From NCBI GenBank assembly GCA_963920705.1, contig OY987232.1:6017200-6081199 (forward strand): a DNA stretch of 64,000 nucleotides, given 5' to 3'. The notes below the pieces were generated by a model, which had not been told where the DNA came from, searched no databases, and was given only the letters and a program-made list of their open reading frames with translations. Below, piece after piece: positions 43,936 to 55,035 of this stretch. Within the stretch, counting starts at the first letter, position 1. Each line of letters opens with the position of its first letter. The position numbers and the translations under genes are program-made. This DNA is from Odiellus spinosus (Eukaryota > Arthropoda > Arachnida > Opiliones > Phalangiidae).

Positions 43936-44510
43936 TGTGAACGCGTCTTCATATCTAATCTTTATTAATTTATCTTGGATACCCGTGTGAACGCGTCTTT
44001 ATATCTAATCTTTATTAATTTATCTTGGATACCCGTGTGAACGCGTTTATATCTAGTCCTTTTTAATTTAGCTTGGATACCCGTGTGAAAGCGGCTTTAT
44101 ATCTAATCGTTATTAATTTATCTTGGATACCCGTGTGTACGCGGCTTTATATCTAATCTTAATTTTTCTTTGATACCCGTCTGAACGCGGATTTATATCT
44201 AATCTTTATTAATTTATCTTGGATGCCCGTGTGAACGCGGCTTTATATCTTATATTCATTTTTAATTTAGATACCCGTGCGAACGGTCATTTATATATTA
44301 TCTTTGTCATTTTAACTTGGATACTCGTGCGAACGAGCCTTCATATCTATTCTATATTAATTCATTTTATCTTGGATACCCTGTGAACACGCCTTTATAT
44401 CTAATCTTTATTAATTTTTACCTTTTATACCCGTGAAAACTCACCTTAATATCTAAAATTTATTAATTCATTTTATCTTGAAAACACGCCTTTATCTAAT
44501 CAACCTATAA
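43936..44510 (+). repeat. 50 bp tandem repeat, about 11 units
   Basis: TGTGAACGCG...TTTATATCTAATCTTTATTAATTTATC...TTGGATACCCG units with 50 bp period (43936, 43986, 44036 and so on) that decay toward the right. Confidence 0.85.
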
Positions 44511-44581
44511 CAAAACAATGAATATCTTCGAAAATATCTTTTATATTAAATTTAAGTTTCAGCAACATTGGTGGGGAGGTT

Positions 44582-44785
44582 TTACAGTGGTCGTTTCTGT
44601 GTGGGTGTCTGTCTGTGTGTCAGACAAACAGTGGGTATGGGTGTGTGTGTGGGTGTCTGTGCTCGTGAGAGTGAGTCTGCAACGTACAATTGAGTGCCTG
44701 GTACGAATGTTAAGATGGGATCGTATCGAGCTAGCTGTGTAATCTGGGTGACATCAAGTGGAAGCCACTGGAAGGGCTTCTTCAC
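44582..44785 (-). pseudogene. Ty3/gypsy-type RNase H fragment
   Basis: The minus frame contains LARYDPILTFVPGTQLYVADSLSRA-like sequence, that is the end of the retroelement RNase H domain (pattern YD..+.+VPG....ADSLSRA). It is followed by a proline/threonine-rich simple repeat from ACAC tracts. No reverse transcriptase, integrase or LTR is nearby, so it is an isolated scrap. Confidence 0.65.
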
Positions 44786-44939
44786 GATTATTATTATTCT
44801 TTATTGATGCTTTATAATTTTCATTTTTTTGTTACATATTGTAGCATCTTTCAAAAACCATCACTGCATGTGCAAAAAGCATGTGCGCAATGAGGGTAAG
44901 TAGTTTAAACGTTACCAATTATGTCGTTAGTGCAGAGGG

Positions 44940-45260
44940 TTACATTGCCCAGGTAGCAAAAAACCGTGTTTTACACGTTGTGAATAAGGATCACAAAAAT
45001 ACTGATTTACACGTGCAAATTTCGCCTACTATGTCACCTCAAAACACGGACTTTTACACGTCTGCTTACAGTTAGAATCACGTAATTTTCACTTAAAATT
45101 GACACCAAATATGAACCATGGTTTCACGTTTTTTTACTGTTGGTTTTTCATGTAATACTCACGTGATTTATACGTGTATAAGAAAGTTATTTACACGTTA
45201 AAAATTCTTTGACTATAGTTTAATTATAGTAGCAACAGCAAATCTCGTTGGTTATAACCA
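44940..45260. repeat. Cluster of TTTACACGT/CACGTG boxes
   Basis: At least eight (T)TACACGT or CACGTGA/T matches within 300 bp (44970-45250). It may be a diverged repeat or a cluster of E-box-type sites. No gene start is linked to it. Confidence 0.4.
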
Positions 45261-46360
45261 CGTGTTATTGGGTCCCTTTTCCCTGTTCTACACCACTCCC
45301 CCTAATTGTAGGCTTCCTTACCTATTTTTTCTCCTACTATCCTGGCTTTTTCGTTTTACCCCAAAAATATTATTAATCCATGCAAAATAATTGAGTTTCA
45401 TAAAATAGTAAACATGATTTTTTTACAAAGGGTGTTGAAAAGGGTGTTTTTCTTAATGACATAAAAGTTATTGAGTCATACTTCTGAATAAAAAATCGGC
45501 TTTTTCACCAGAGACGTCTGGCTCTGATGCTTCATGTCCTTCATTATTCAAATCTTTTGTGTCATTTTCAGTGTCACGCCTATTTTCTTGTGAATTTGAC
45601 ACTTTCGCCTTTTCCACTTCCTTCTTTATTCTACCAGAAGACAGTTTCAACCACTCTTTGATATGATTTTCAATCTTTTTTCTGGTTCAGCTTTGAAGAT
45701 GTTGTTAGATTTTACAGCAGCTATGTAAATATAGAAATATTTTCTTGGGTTACTTCTTACGCACAGAATTAACTATCAGCTTACCCATGGTGATTTCGTT
45801 AAGTTTTAGTCTTTTGAAGGCAAGTTTATTTTTTCCAGTCCAGCTTATTTTGTCACTAATAGCAGAAGTTAATAATTATATCAAGAGGTGTACTACTTGT
45901 TAAAATTTTCAACTTTCGCCATGTATTCCATGTAATTTCTTGAGCAGACGAAGGCCATTTTTGAATTGACCAACGAGAAAGAGGAAATTTTGAAAATAGT
46001 TCTTTAAGATCACGTGAGCGTTCGTCATAGTCGCGCGTCACAGATACAATGGTAAACAAGTAAAATGGCGCCCGAGACTGGAGGTTTTACGCTTATCGGA
46101 TTTAAACAATTATAATTCTGAAATTATACATAAATAATTAAATTTAAGTCACGAATTGCCTTATGACCTTTCTCAGTTTCACATTGTAAGTTTTAAATTC
46201 AATTTAGTATGTCGTATTTGTTAAAAACAAGGCTTTAAGTTCGGTTTAGCCTAAGCCTTGGTTAGCCGAGTAGGTGGAAACTTGGAATTGGAAAGTAAAC
46301 TATCGATCACAAACAACTGAATCCATTAACAATTCTTAAATTAACCGTGCTCAATTTATA

Positions 46361-49300
46361 ATGCCTCGTAAGAAATCTGCGACTCAACTTCTGTCTCTGC
46401 CAAAACAACAATATACACAGTGTGATCTTTATTTAAAACCTACGTTAACAAAACAAACTCAACATGACATCAGTGGTTTTATGTTTAACGCGTCGACTCA
46501 AACAAATGCAGTAATTATTAAAGATAAAATTGAAACTAACGATTCATGTACGGAAACAAATTCGTTTGAAATATTCGCGGTTGAAAGAGCCCCTGTTAAT
46601 CATCAATACACACAGTGTGATTTGTTTATAAAGGCTTTATTTTCGAAAGAATCTCAAACCGATTATGTGGAGAGAACTCCCATGACTATAACATTAGATT
46701 CTGAAACTTGCAAAAGAAAACTTCCCAGTGTAGAGTCAGAATTTGAGTTTTCCGCACGTAGTTCCAAAAGGGTGAAAACTAACGAGGGTTTATCTACGCA
46801 ACATGGACCTAATTTATCATTAACAGAGTCATCAGGTAAGATTTCAGGATTATATTTGTCTAGAAGTTTGGTAGGACATGATTAATTTTTTTCTCTGAAT
46901 TATAGCTGCACAGGAGGAGTTTTATGACGGTGTTCCAATGTCAGATACCATACCTAATTCAGCATGTAGAAAGGCTTTATTGTCAATTGAATACTACATA
47001 AGAAATTTAAAACCTAGTAAGAATTTCTTAATAAGTTACATTAGTCGCTCCTGATTTTTCAAGTTTGAATAATAAAACCTTTTTCTCAGCCGGTATAAAT
47101 ATTACCCGAATGAAAAACCGTGACAAACTGTTTCAAATACAAGTCACGAGATTGAGCTCCAATTATTTTGCTTGGCCTGTCAGCCTTTTATTTTCGATCA
47201 CCGGTACTGTAACGACATGGATCCTCTTTAAAACTTCAAGAGAAATACAAGTTTTTGATCCTAGTTCAGAAATTATAGACATCAATTTTGACATTGTTCG
47301 CGCAGCCTTATCAGAATTAGGAGATGGTTGGGTGTTTTGCCCTGGAATTTCGGAGGTAATGTTTCTAACTAAAAGAAGATTCAAAAGGGGGTCAGACTTT
47401 TTTTTGGTTTTTTGTTTTAATTTCGAAATATAGAGTTTTAGCAAATTGGTAGAGATGGGCGAATACAATTTTATGATTGTTGAAACGATAATCGTATAGC
47501 AAAACATTTTCTTATCAGAATACTGAGATAAGAATAATCGATTGAATATCTGATCGATTATTAAAAGAGGTTTAAATCGAGTCTCGTGATGGTCATTCGT
47601 CGCAGTATTCGACATGATTATTCGGTAGCAAAGAGTATTCCCCCATCCCCTCCTAATTTGTCAAAAATATAGATGTTTTGAGGAAAGTATTTCCGTGAAT
47701 GTTTGACCCCCCTGATCAAAAGAGTAAAATATTTATTTTAACACCAATATTGTTTTAGAGGGATTGTGAGCTAAAAGATTTTAAAACTAAAAATCTGGAG
47801 TCTATTAAATATCCTTTTGAAAGACACTAATCGAGAGAGTGCCTCGTTTGGCATGTTCCTCCAGCTAATGCGAATAAAGACAACTACAAAGACGGAAAGT
47901 ATCAGTGTGGAAAATGTCTTTATCTTACCCGGTAATTAATATATTTGGGTTTCAATAGTGGCTTACCGAGTCTAGAAATTTATACTCCCACTCCAGACTT
48001 TAAAGGGAGGGTGAAGAAGGAAAAAATATCTAGTGGTAACCCTAATTGGTAACCCTTTAATTAGAAGTTTATAAATCAACTCGATGGTTAAAAATCAACT
48101 TCTTGAAAGTCCTTACATTTTTAAGATTAATTTAAGATTCTTTACTTTTAGATATATTTTGAGACAGAAGAAAAATAAAGAAAGCATTACACCCAGGACA
48201 AAGCTAAGAAGAACCTCTGTAAGGTCTCGGTGTAGGATTAGTGTATTAACACCCAAATCAAGAACTAAAAGATTCCAAGAAAACAAACGAAATCGAGCCA
48301 GCTTAAACCGAAAAATCAAGCGACTTGAGGAGAAAATAATAGAAGCTAGCATAACTCTCAATGATGCTCAGCATAAAAGCATGCAAGATGTTGTGTCTGA
48401 AATTAACTTAAAAGGACAGGAAGATTTAAGTAAAATCTTCAAAGATGCGAGTGACAAAAACAAAATTTTAGGTGAAGCCTTAAAAACATCTTGGAAGCTC
48501 TACTCTGCGAGAAATGCATTCCAAATAAATCAAGAAAAGTGTGTAAAGGGTTATGTAGGAAACCGTTGGAGCCCATTGACATATCGCATTGCATTGAGCG
48601 TATATTCAAGATCTCCCGCTGCGTACGAAGCATTGGCCTCTTTCAACATTTTAAAACTGCCAAGTGTACACACGCTAAAAAATAAAATAAGACAAAATCC
48701 GAGTAAGCAAGGAATAGATCTAGCGTTTCTCAAATGTGAAGCGAGTAACTTTAAAAGATACACTGATGGTTATCCTGGAAATGATAAACCCACTCCTGAA
48801 GGTGCCCTGATATTTGATGAGGTTAAGGTCATTGGCAAGCTCATGTGGAACTCAAGAAGTAACGAGTTTGTTGGTTGCGCTTTAAGCCCTCAAGAGTTTC
48901 CTTCTATGGAGGATTTATACAAGGAAAATACTATGTCAGACACGCTAGAAGCTGAGTATGTAATGCAATTCTTATGGAGATGCATTGCAGGAAAATTTGA
49001 CATTTTAGGACCCTATTTCCTGCTTTCTAAACCAGCCTCACATTCTTTCATAGCTGACTTGCTTTTCAAAGTTATTTGGGCTTTTCAATCCGTTGGTTTA
49101 GAAACCACCGCTTTAGTTTGTGACGGAGGAACTTCAAATATAGGGGCGTTACGTCACACTTTAGAAATGATCACTTCATTCGGTTACACTGAAAAGGACG
49201 ATGGATCTTATGATTTCTGTTTTAAACCTCGATTTACCCACCCTTTCCTGAAAGATAGATGGATTCACTGGGTCGTTTGTCCAACACATCAGCTTAAAAA

Positions 49301-50081
49301 TATGATTAATGCTTTGCATCACTCGCAAAACAATGGGTCAAAAGACTTCACAATAATGGGTGACGTTAGGTTTGGATGGAATCAAATAATTGACTTGTAC
49401 GCTCGAGAAGTTGACCGTAGGGAGAAACATGAGCTAGCTCAAGTTAAAGGGTTGACTTTGGCCCATATAGAAAGGGATTCCTGGACGAAACTCAACGTTT
49501 TTCCGGCCAAAATTTTGCAAGATCCTAAAACTATTGGAGAACTATACAACTATGCAAACCCAAAATATGAAAGTCCGCCTGTTGATAGAGATTCTGTTAT
49601 GGCTTGCCACGATTACTTGTACGCGTGTAATCAAGTGTTCGAAAATGGATTATTGTCTCACGAAAAGGTTCATTCAATGGATTCTGCCCCAATAATTTCA
49701 ATGAAAAAAGGTTTAAATTATTTTGAATGTTGGGCAACGGAAAGGATTATGTGCGGGGAATCATTGAAAGGACGAAATGAGAATAAGTTTTTGGCATGGC
49801 AGACTTGGGAACTTTTAAGGATTTGTGTATATGGTTTTTGTGGCTTAGCTGAAGATTTTCTTTCGCGCAATCCCACAAAATGGATTGCACCTGTCAGAAT
49901 AAATGGTTCAGCTGTAGAAACTATATTTAGTCAGCTAAAATATATTTCTGGTGGGAAAATAACGAGCTTAAACTATTCACCGGGTGTAAGGTCTTTGCTA
50001 TTAAAAAACTGCACGAAAACAGAACAAAACGCGGAGCAGTCTTACCGTAAAGTGAACTTGGACATATTTCAAGATTATTGA
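46361..50081 (+). CDS. P-like transposase (five exons, about 957 aa)
   Basis: Exons 46361-46835, 46906-47016, 47090-47355, 47840-47931 and 48152-50081. Donors are GTAAG or GTAAT, acceptors are AG, all phases agree (1,1,0,2) and the sum is 958 codons including stop. Exon 1 carries two copies of an QYTQCDL(Y/F)(L/I)K motif. Exons 3-4 give a Cys/His cluster (FCPGISECLVWH...YQCGKC), probably a zinc-binding DNA-contact module in place of a typical THAP domain, which was not seen. A coiled-coil-like basic stretch follows. The last exon has the RNase H-fold core of P/THAP9-type transposases: IFDEVKV (Asp about 537), CDGGTSN (Asp about 639), CPTHQLKNM and AVETIFSQLK (Glu about 904). It has no stop or frameshift and looks intact. 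Its substrate would be the 36 bp ends. Confidence 0.8.
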
Positions 50082-50386
50082 ATCTTTTCAATAACCAGAG
50101 AATGGACATTTATTTCATAAATTTAAAGAATTTTATATTAATTTTTAGGTTTAATAAAAATGTGAAACCATTTTAAATTTGGTGTGCATACTTGTTGCAG
50201 TTTACAAATAACTAATAATGTAAATTATTATCTCATTTAACAAGTTATTAAAACTATTTATCACTTAAAAATCTAGTTTTTATGACTGATGAATATTATT
50301 ATTCCTACATTCTAGATGATATCACAAGCTAATTATTTAAAGGGAACATTGGAGCTAAAAATGATACACCTTTTTAATTTATTTTC

Positions 50387-50553
50387 GGAATCACCATGCC
50401 AAAAAAACGTATATGAGAAATTAAGTAAAAATAAATTCAGACAAATATTCCAGCAATTAACTGAAATAATGATTGGTCCATATATAAACACGAAAAAATT
50501 GTCGAATAATTGTTTTGAAAATTTTCGAATATGTTTTTTGGCATGGTGATTCC
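50387..50553. mobile_element. 167 bp mini-hairpin element
   Basis: GGAATCACCATGCCAAAAAA at the left is complementary to the right end TTTTTTGGCATGGTGATTCC. It lies in the spacer between the two convergent genes of the P-like element. No clear target duplication. Confidence 0.6.
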
Positions 50554-50611
50554 AAACATAAATTCAAAAGCTGTTCCATTATGGCCACGTAGTTTGCCTT
50601 TAAATCATTAA

Positions 50612-50800
50612 TCACATTAAGAATATCACAAGTTAATTTATTATTATCACATTAAGAGTATCACAAGTTAAATTATTATTATAACATTAAGAATATCACA
50701 AGTTAAATTATTATTATAACATTAAGAATATCACAAGTTAAATTATTATTATAACATTAAGAATATCACAAGTTAAATTATTATTATCACATTAAGAGTC
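50612..50800. repeat. 35 bp tandem repeat, five units
   Basis: ACATTAAGAATATCACAAGT...TTATTATT units at 50614, 50649, 50684, 50719 and 50754. It separates the 3' ends of the two convergent genes. Confidence 0.85.
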
Positions 50801-50844
50801 ATATCTTTGAAAATATCAAAACCCCAAAATACAAATTGAGGAAC

Positions 50845-52218
50845 CTAGTCTAGGTTTAGTTTTTTTCGAACTATAATTCTACCACGTCTAGTTTTAATAG
50901 GACTATTTTCTTGTGATATTCTTTTAGGAACAATTCTTTTTGGAATAGCTTTTATGGGGCTATCTTCCCAAACTTTGTTTTTGGCACCAGAGCGCTTACA
51001 TTTAAGAGGATGAACAGGCTTAGTCGCAGACTTTTTGACTGTGTTTCTGTAGAGAAAGCATCTCAGGTTTTGGCCACCTACACCTCTCTTTCCTTTTTGG
51101 TCATTTCTTTTTTGAACTCTTTGCCGAAATAAATCTCCCAATTTTGCATGACCTAACTTTCTCTCCCAGACTTGTCGAAACTCTTCTAAATCTTCCCAGG
51201 TAAAACCTCGATTAACTACCTCAGCAATATTTTCCACAGCTTCGTGAAACATTTTTTCTAATTCCTTGGTTTTTTTCAATGAAGCCATAGTTTCCTCTAA
51301 ACGCATTATAAAAAAATTGATTCCGATTAAAGTTTACGGTAAAGTTATTTTCAATGCTGAATTCTACTGTTTCTAAGGTTCGGAATAGCTTACTTATACA
51401 ATTCAATACTTACTGAGCACATTTCTTGGTAAAACTGTGGCTATATGCGATTTAGTCCACTCAGCTACTACAAGATCGTGAACCTTATTTACATAATTCA
51501 TAAGCAACACATGCGGTATGAGTAGGCCACCTCTGTTAATATGAATAAGTGCCGGGGGAATGTCCTCTGGGAATTGGTCCATATTTCTTAGAGACAGACT
51601 TATCTTGTAAAATGTATGAGCTTTATCACGTTGAGGTTGTGAAAGGGGTTTTTTCCCTTTTAAGATCTTTTTGTTAATTTGCATGTTTTCCTTATTTACT
51701 CGCCACATCTCTCCCAGACATCCTCCTCCTAACCTGCACAGCGAATATAGTTGATCCGTTTTAATATTCCGTATCGGTCTCTTATGAAAAGTGGTCTTTA
51801 TTTGCTGGTTGGGTGGTTGTTTAGCGATTATCGATGCTATGGCTCTAGCCTGTTGGAATTTTTGATTTTCATCTGCCAACTTACTAGCAATATAAAAAAC
51901 TGTAAGGGCCACTTCAGTTTCGCCACAATCGAAAGTTCCAAAATCATTAGCAAACTCCCCAAACGAGTATTGATTCAACCATTTATTCCAAATAGAGGGA
52001 AAGTTTGTTTGATTACCCTTCTCAGTCTTGTGACTATCTTTGAGTGAAAAATATCGTTCTGCTAGCAAATTGATTAAATCTTCCAATTTATTGTTGGATT
52101 TTAATTTTTCAATGATTGTCCTTCGAGCCCCACTGTCATCAGTTGCAAAAAAATCATCTTCGTAATTGATTAAATTTATAGTAAATGTTGGGCCTAGTTT
52201 TGACTTAACATCTTCCAT
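50845..52218 (-). CDS. Second gene of P-like element, unknown function (two exons, about 419 aa)
   Basis: Exon 1 52218-51414 starts MEDVKSKLGPTFTINL and ends at a GTAAGT donor. Exon 2 51296-50845 follows a GCGTTTAG acceptor. The phases agree, joining across a Lys codon. The protein is acidic to neutral at first (YEDDFFATDDSG), has a helical middle with a GGGC segment and ends in a strongly basic tail (KRIVPKR, KTRRGRIIVRKK) likely to bind nucleic acid or target the nucleus. Near the start of exon 2, MFHEAVENIAEVVNRGF...LEEFRQVWERKL resembles the N-terminal helices of TFIIA-alpha (Y..VIE.VI..V...F...L..L..LWE.KL). This is by-eye similarity only. It has no stop or frameshift and lies wholly inside the transposon ends, so it travels with the element. 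It might be a regulator, an accessory transposition factor or a captured host gene. Confidence 0.65.
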
Positions 52219-53637
52219 AATCTCCCTAAAACCATTAATTATTATTATTAATAACTAAATATCTTGATTAAAATAACCAGCAAAATAAGAAATTTTACAT
52301 ACCTTCCAATACCTAGGGCTAGGGCTACCAACAATATCCAGTAGCAGACAATAATTTTTTGACCAATCAACTACTTCGGAACCTGGGAAATTTGGTTTTA
52401 GAGGAACTATGCTTTTTGGCTCCGTGCCACAGTCTCTCTATGTACCTTGTAAAGCGGTCAGCCAAGTCACGTGGGCTTTACAGGCGCGTTACCAAATTTT
52501 TTATATCCGCGCGAGGGGGGGAAAGCAACGTAAATTACATGGCACGCCAAAATTCAAAGTAGTACACTTCTTGATATAATTATTAACTTCTGCTAATAGT
52601 ATCGGTCAAAAGAGAGGATAATATCCTTCGAGTACAATCACCCACATTTTCCCCCCAATGCCTCCAAGATAAGAAACCTTTAAAATTAAGGTTTATTAAG
52701 GAAAGGAAGTGGAAAGTTATGGGTCAAAAATCACTGATGCTCTAAGATAGATCCAAGCCTTACCAAAGCAACTTTGTTTTCCTTCAATGTTAAATATTCT
52801 TCAATACGTTCTAACTCCTCAGGAGACTTAATTGGTAAATTTAGATGGTCCACATCCATTTTAAACACTAGCTCGTTCTTCTCAACTAGTTTATTTAAGA
52901 TACGAGTGTTTACTTCCACCTGATGTTTAATGTACTCCAAATATTTTAAAGTCTTTTGTAAACCTGAAAATAATTCGACATGGTTACAGTTAAGCACACA
53001 ATTAAAATACTCATTTAATTGACTTTAAAGAGAAACTATGAGCTAACAGTGGGAACGCTTTTCACAAAATTTTCAGGATTAGCACATTAAAGTTTATGTA
53101 CAATTTTGCTTGTATTTGGGCCATGCATATTAATTTTAATTCGGCCGAAACCGAAGAAGTACTGGTCGAAGCGGAAATTCCCGCTTCGTTCCATCCCTAA
53201 AAATCACTTTTGAAGGAAGAAAAAGTATAATCTAAAATATGATTACCAATTTCTGAAGACAATTTATTTTTTGTCTCTCTTGAGATTTCAACTCAGTTCT
53301 AGATGGATGACAAGTCCTGGAGATATCCCTTGAGCAACCAGTACTTGATTTTCCATAAAATCTCCCAAAATTGGTCGTAGTGGTTGGTGAATACTCGTTA
53401 GCACTATTTCTAGATCTTGATGATTCATCTCTCAAATTTTCATTTGAAGCACATGTAGACTTCTGTTTCGTTGCACTTGGACTCTTATGGTTAGGGGAAA
53501 AGCTTTCTACAAGAGGCCTTCATCCACTAGGTGTACCATAATTGAAGCTTGATGATTCACGATGGCTTGGTTCAACTTCATAACCTTTACACATCTTGTA
53601 TTGTCATATATGTTGAATTTATTTGCCATGGTGTTGA

Positions 53638-53912
53638 ATAATTAAATACTTGTTAATGAAAGACAGTTACTTCAAGGACAATTGACTTTTTATAGTTTTA
53701 ATAAAAACTAAAAATTACATTAAGTTGGTAGTTTTCGGGAAGTGGGCCCACGGTCAGCCGAAACTAAACTATTTCGGAAATAATTAAGTTTCGGCTGACG
53801 ATGGGCCATGGCCCGAAGTTACCGACTTAATGTAATTTTTAGTTTTTATTAAAACTATAAAAAGTCAATTGTCCATGAAGAAACTGTCATGTACTGTCAA
53901 GTATTTAATATC
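53638..53912. repeat. Hairpin in intron of DUF4806-like gene
   Basis: ACAATTGACTTTTTATAGTT and about 80 more bases pair with their complement on the other side of a short centre (53662-53888 strong pairing). TTAAATACTTG pairs further out. Probably a MITE. Confidence 0.65.
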
Positions 53913-54224
53913 TTGTATTGTAAACCATTTATCGAGATTATAAAAAACCTGCTACCGTTTCTACTGGAACTATTTTGAAATTCTACTCGTCTTGGTGAAT
54001 TCTCTTTGGCACTATTCCTAGATCTTTGTGATTTGTCTCTGAAATATCCAGTTGAAGCGCATGTAGGGTGCTGTTCTGTTGCATCATGGGTTTGGGAATG
54101 GTTTTCTAAAAGAGGACTTGAGCTGGGTCTAGTGGGCGTCAAAATATTGAAGCTTGATGACTCACGGAGATTTGATTCAAATTTGAAACCTTTAAATATA
54201 TATATTGTACTGTAAGAAATTTAG

Positions 54225-54737
54225 TAGCGTTGTTCCGAAACCGATATTGGATCGGTATCGGTTCGCACTTCAAAAACCGACATTTGCCGATACCAACACT
54301 TTCCGATATTTTAAAAAGCGCGCCTCAAAGAGGAGATAGATGGCGCTGGGACTTTTTTAATTGTCAAAGTTAAATTTTTTTGAACGCGTCGTCTGCATGA
54401 CAATTGAGTTGGGTACTGCTAGTGAAATTTCGGTTAGTAATGTCTCCAAGAAAGAAATCCGCAATTCTTCACAGTTAAGAAGAGATTAAAGATGTGAAAA
54501 ATACCTTTGTTGAAGAAGCTAGTACTAATACAGATTATTGATTAATAATGTTTTCAGTTTTCACTTATTTGTGATACAGGAAAAAAACTTCAAATAAAAA
54601 TTGGAACTTTAATCGCTATTAATATCGATATCGGTTTGGATATCGGTATTGGTTTGCTTTTTGGATATCGGTAAAATATCGGTATCGGTTAAACCTCAAT
54701 ATCGGTATCTGTTAAATTTGGGTATCGACCAACCCTA
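54225..54737. mobile_element. hAT-type MITE (513 bp)
   Basis: TAGCGTTGTTCCGAAACCG at the left and the complement of TAGGGTTGGTCGATACCC at the right form imperfect inverted ends. AAATTTAG flanks both sides (54217-54224, 54738-54745), the 8 bp duplication of hAT elements. The interior is rich in CGATATCGGTATCGG repeats. No transposase. Confidence 0.75.
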
Positions 54738-54847
54738 AAATTTAGCATTAAGATGGAATATACTAAATTACCATTTTTCCTTGAACTGTTTGGAAATTCT
54801 ACTGGTCTTGGCAACTTAAAAATCTTCCTGGGTGAACAGAAAAAGAA

Positions 54848-55003
54848 TATTTGATTTGAAAAACATGATTTGAGAAACACGATTTGAGAAACACGATTTG
54901 AAAAACACGATTTGAAAAACTCGATTTGAAAAGCACGATTTGAGAAACACGATTTGAAAAGCACGATTTGAAAAGCACGATTTGAAAAACACGATTTGAA
55001 ATA
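54848..55003. repeat. 15 bp minisatellite AACACGATTTGAAAA
   Basis: About ten units of (A)ACACGATTTGA(A/G)AA. Same unit as 43866-43926 but on the other strand. It directly precedes the LINE ORF1 start. Confidence 0.85.
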
Positions 55004-55035
55004 AAGACTGTGTCGTCGATAATACTCTAGCCTCA

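Larger units (their letters stand above)
45863..52592 (+). mobile_element. P-like DNA transposon with two genes (6730 bp)
   Basis: Termini are CAGAAGTTAATAATTATATC plus 16 further bases, inverted at 52592, one mismatch in 36. CTAATAG is duplicated at 45856-45862 and 52593-52599. Weaker matching continues inward (CATGTAATTT). The insertion lies in a DUF4806-like exon, and deleting the element plus one CTAATAG restores that reading frame, which fixes the ends independently. Inside are a plus-strand P-like transposase gene (46361-50081), a minus-strand gene (52218-50845) converging on it, a 35 bp repeat array and a 167 bp mini-hairpin between the 3' ends. Drosophila P elements make 8 bp duplications and have 31 bp ends, so this element is related in kind but distinct. 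Confidence 0.85.
45468..54189 (-). pseudogene. DUF4806-like gene, interrupted by P-like transposon
   Basis: Exon pieces on the minus strand: 54189-53956 and 53584-about 53330 (related N-side exons, both with RESSSFN and CAS...R(D)..SRSRNSA), 52963-52764 (I.LPIKSPEELERIEEYL), 52677-52593 continued by 45855-45785 (YLGG, then NVGDCTRRILSSLLTD, then SWTGKNKLAFKRLKL), and about 45715-45468 (AAVKSNN, then IKEWLKLSSGRIKKE). This order fits the DUF4806 domain of arthropod proteins, whose function is unknown. Splice phases agree. Faults: the transposon insertion inside one exon, a stop in the 53584 exon, and single-base losses in a G6 run (about 52653) and an A6 run (about 45688). The two homopolymer faults could be assembly errors. 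The insertion is real damage. Confidence 0.7.

Noticed and set aside
44518..44742. Plus-strand frame rich in VSVWVSV
   Set aside because: It is the complement of the ACAC tract and of the gypsy RNase H fragment, which is readable on the minus strand.
45890..46059. Minus-strand frame ending ...STPLDIIINFCY inside the P-like element
   Set aside because: Its last part is the terminal inverted repeat itself, and no splice or domain support was found.
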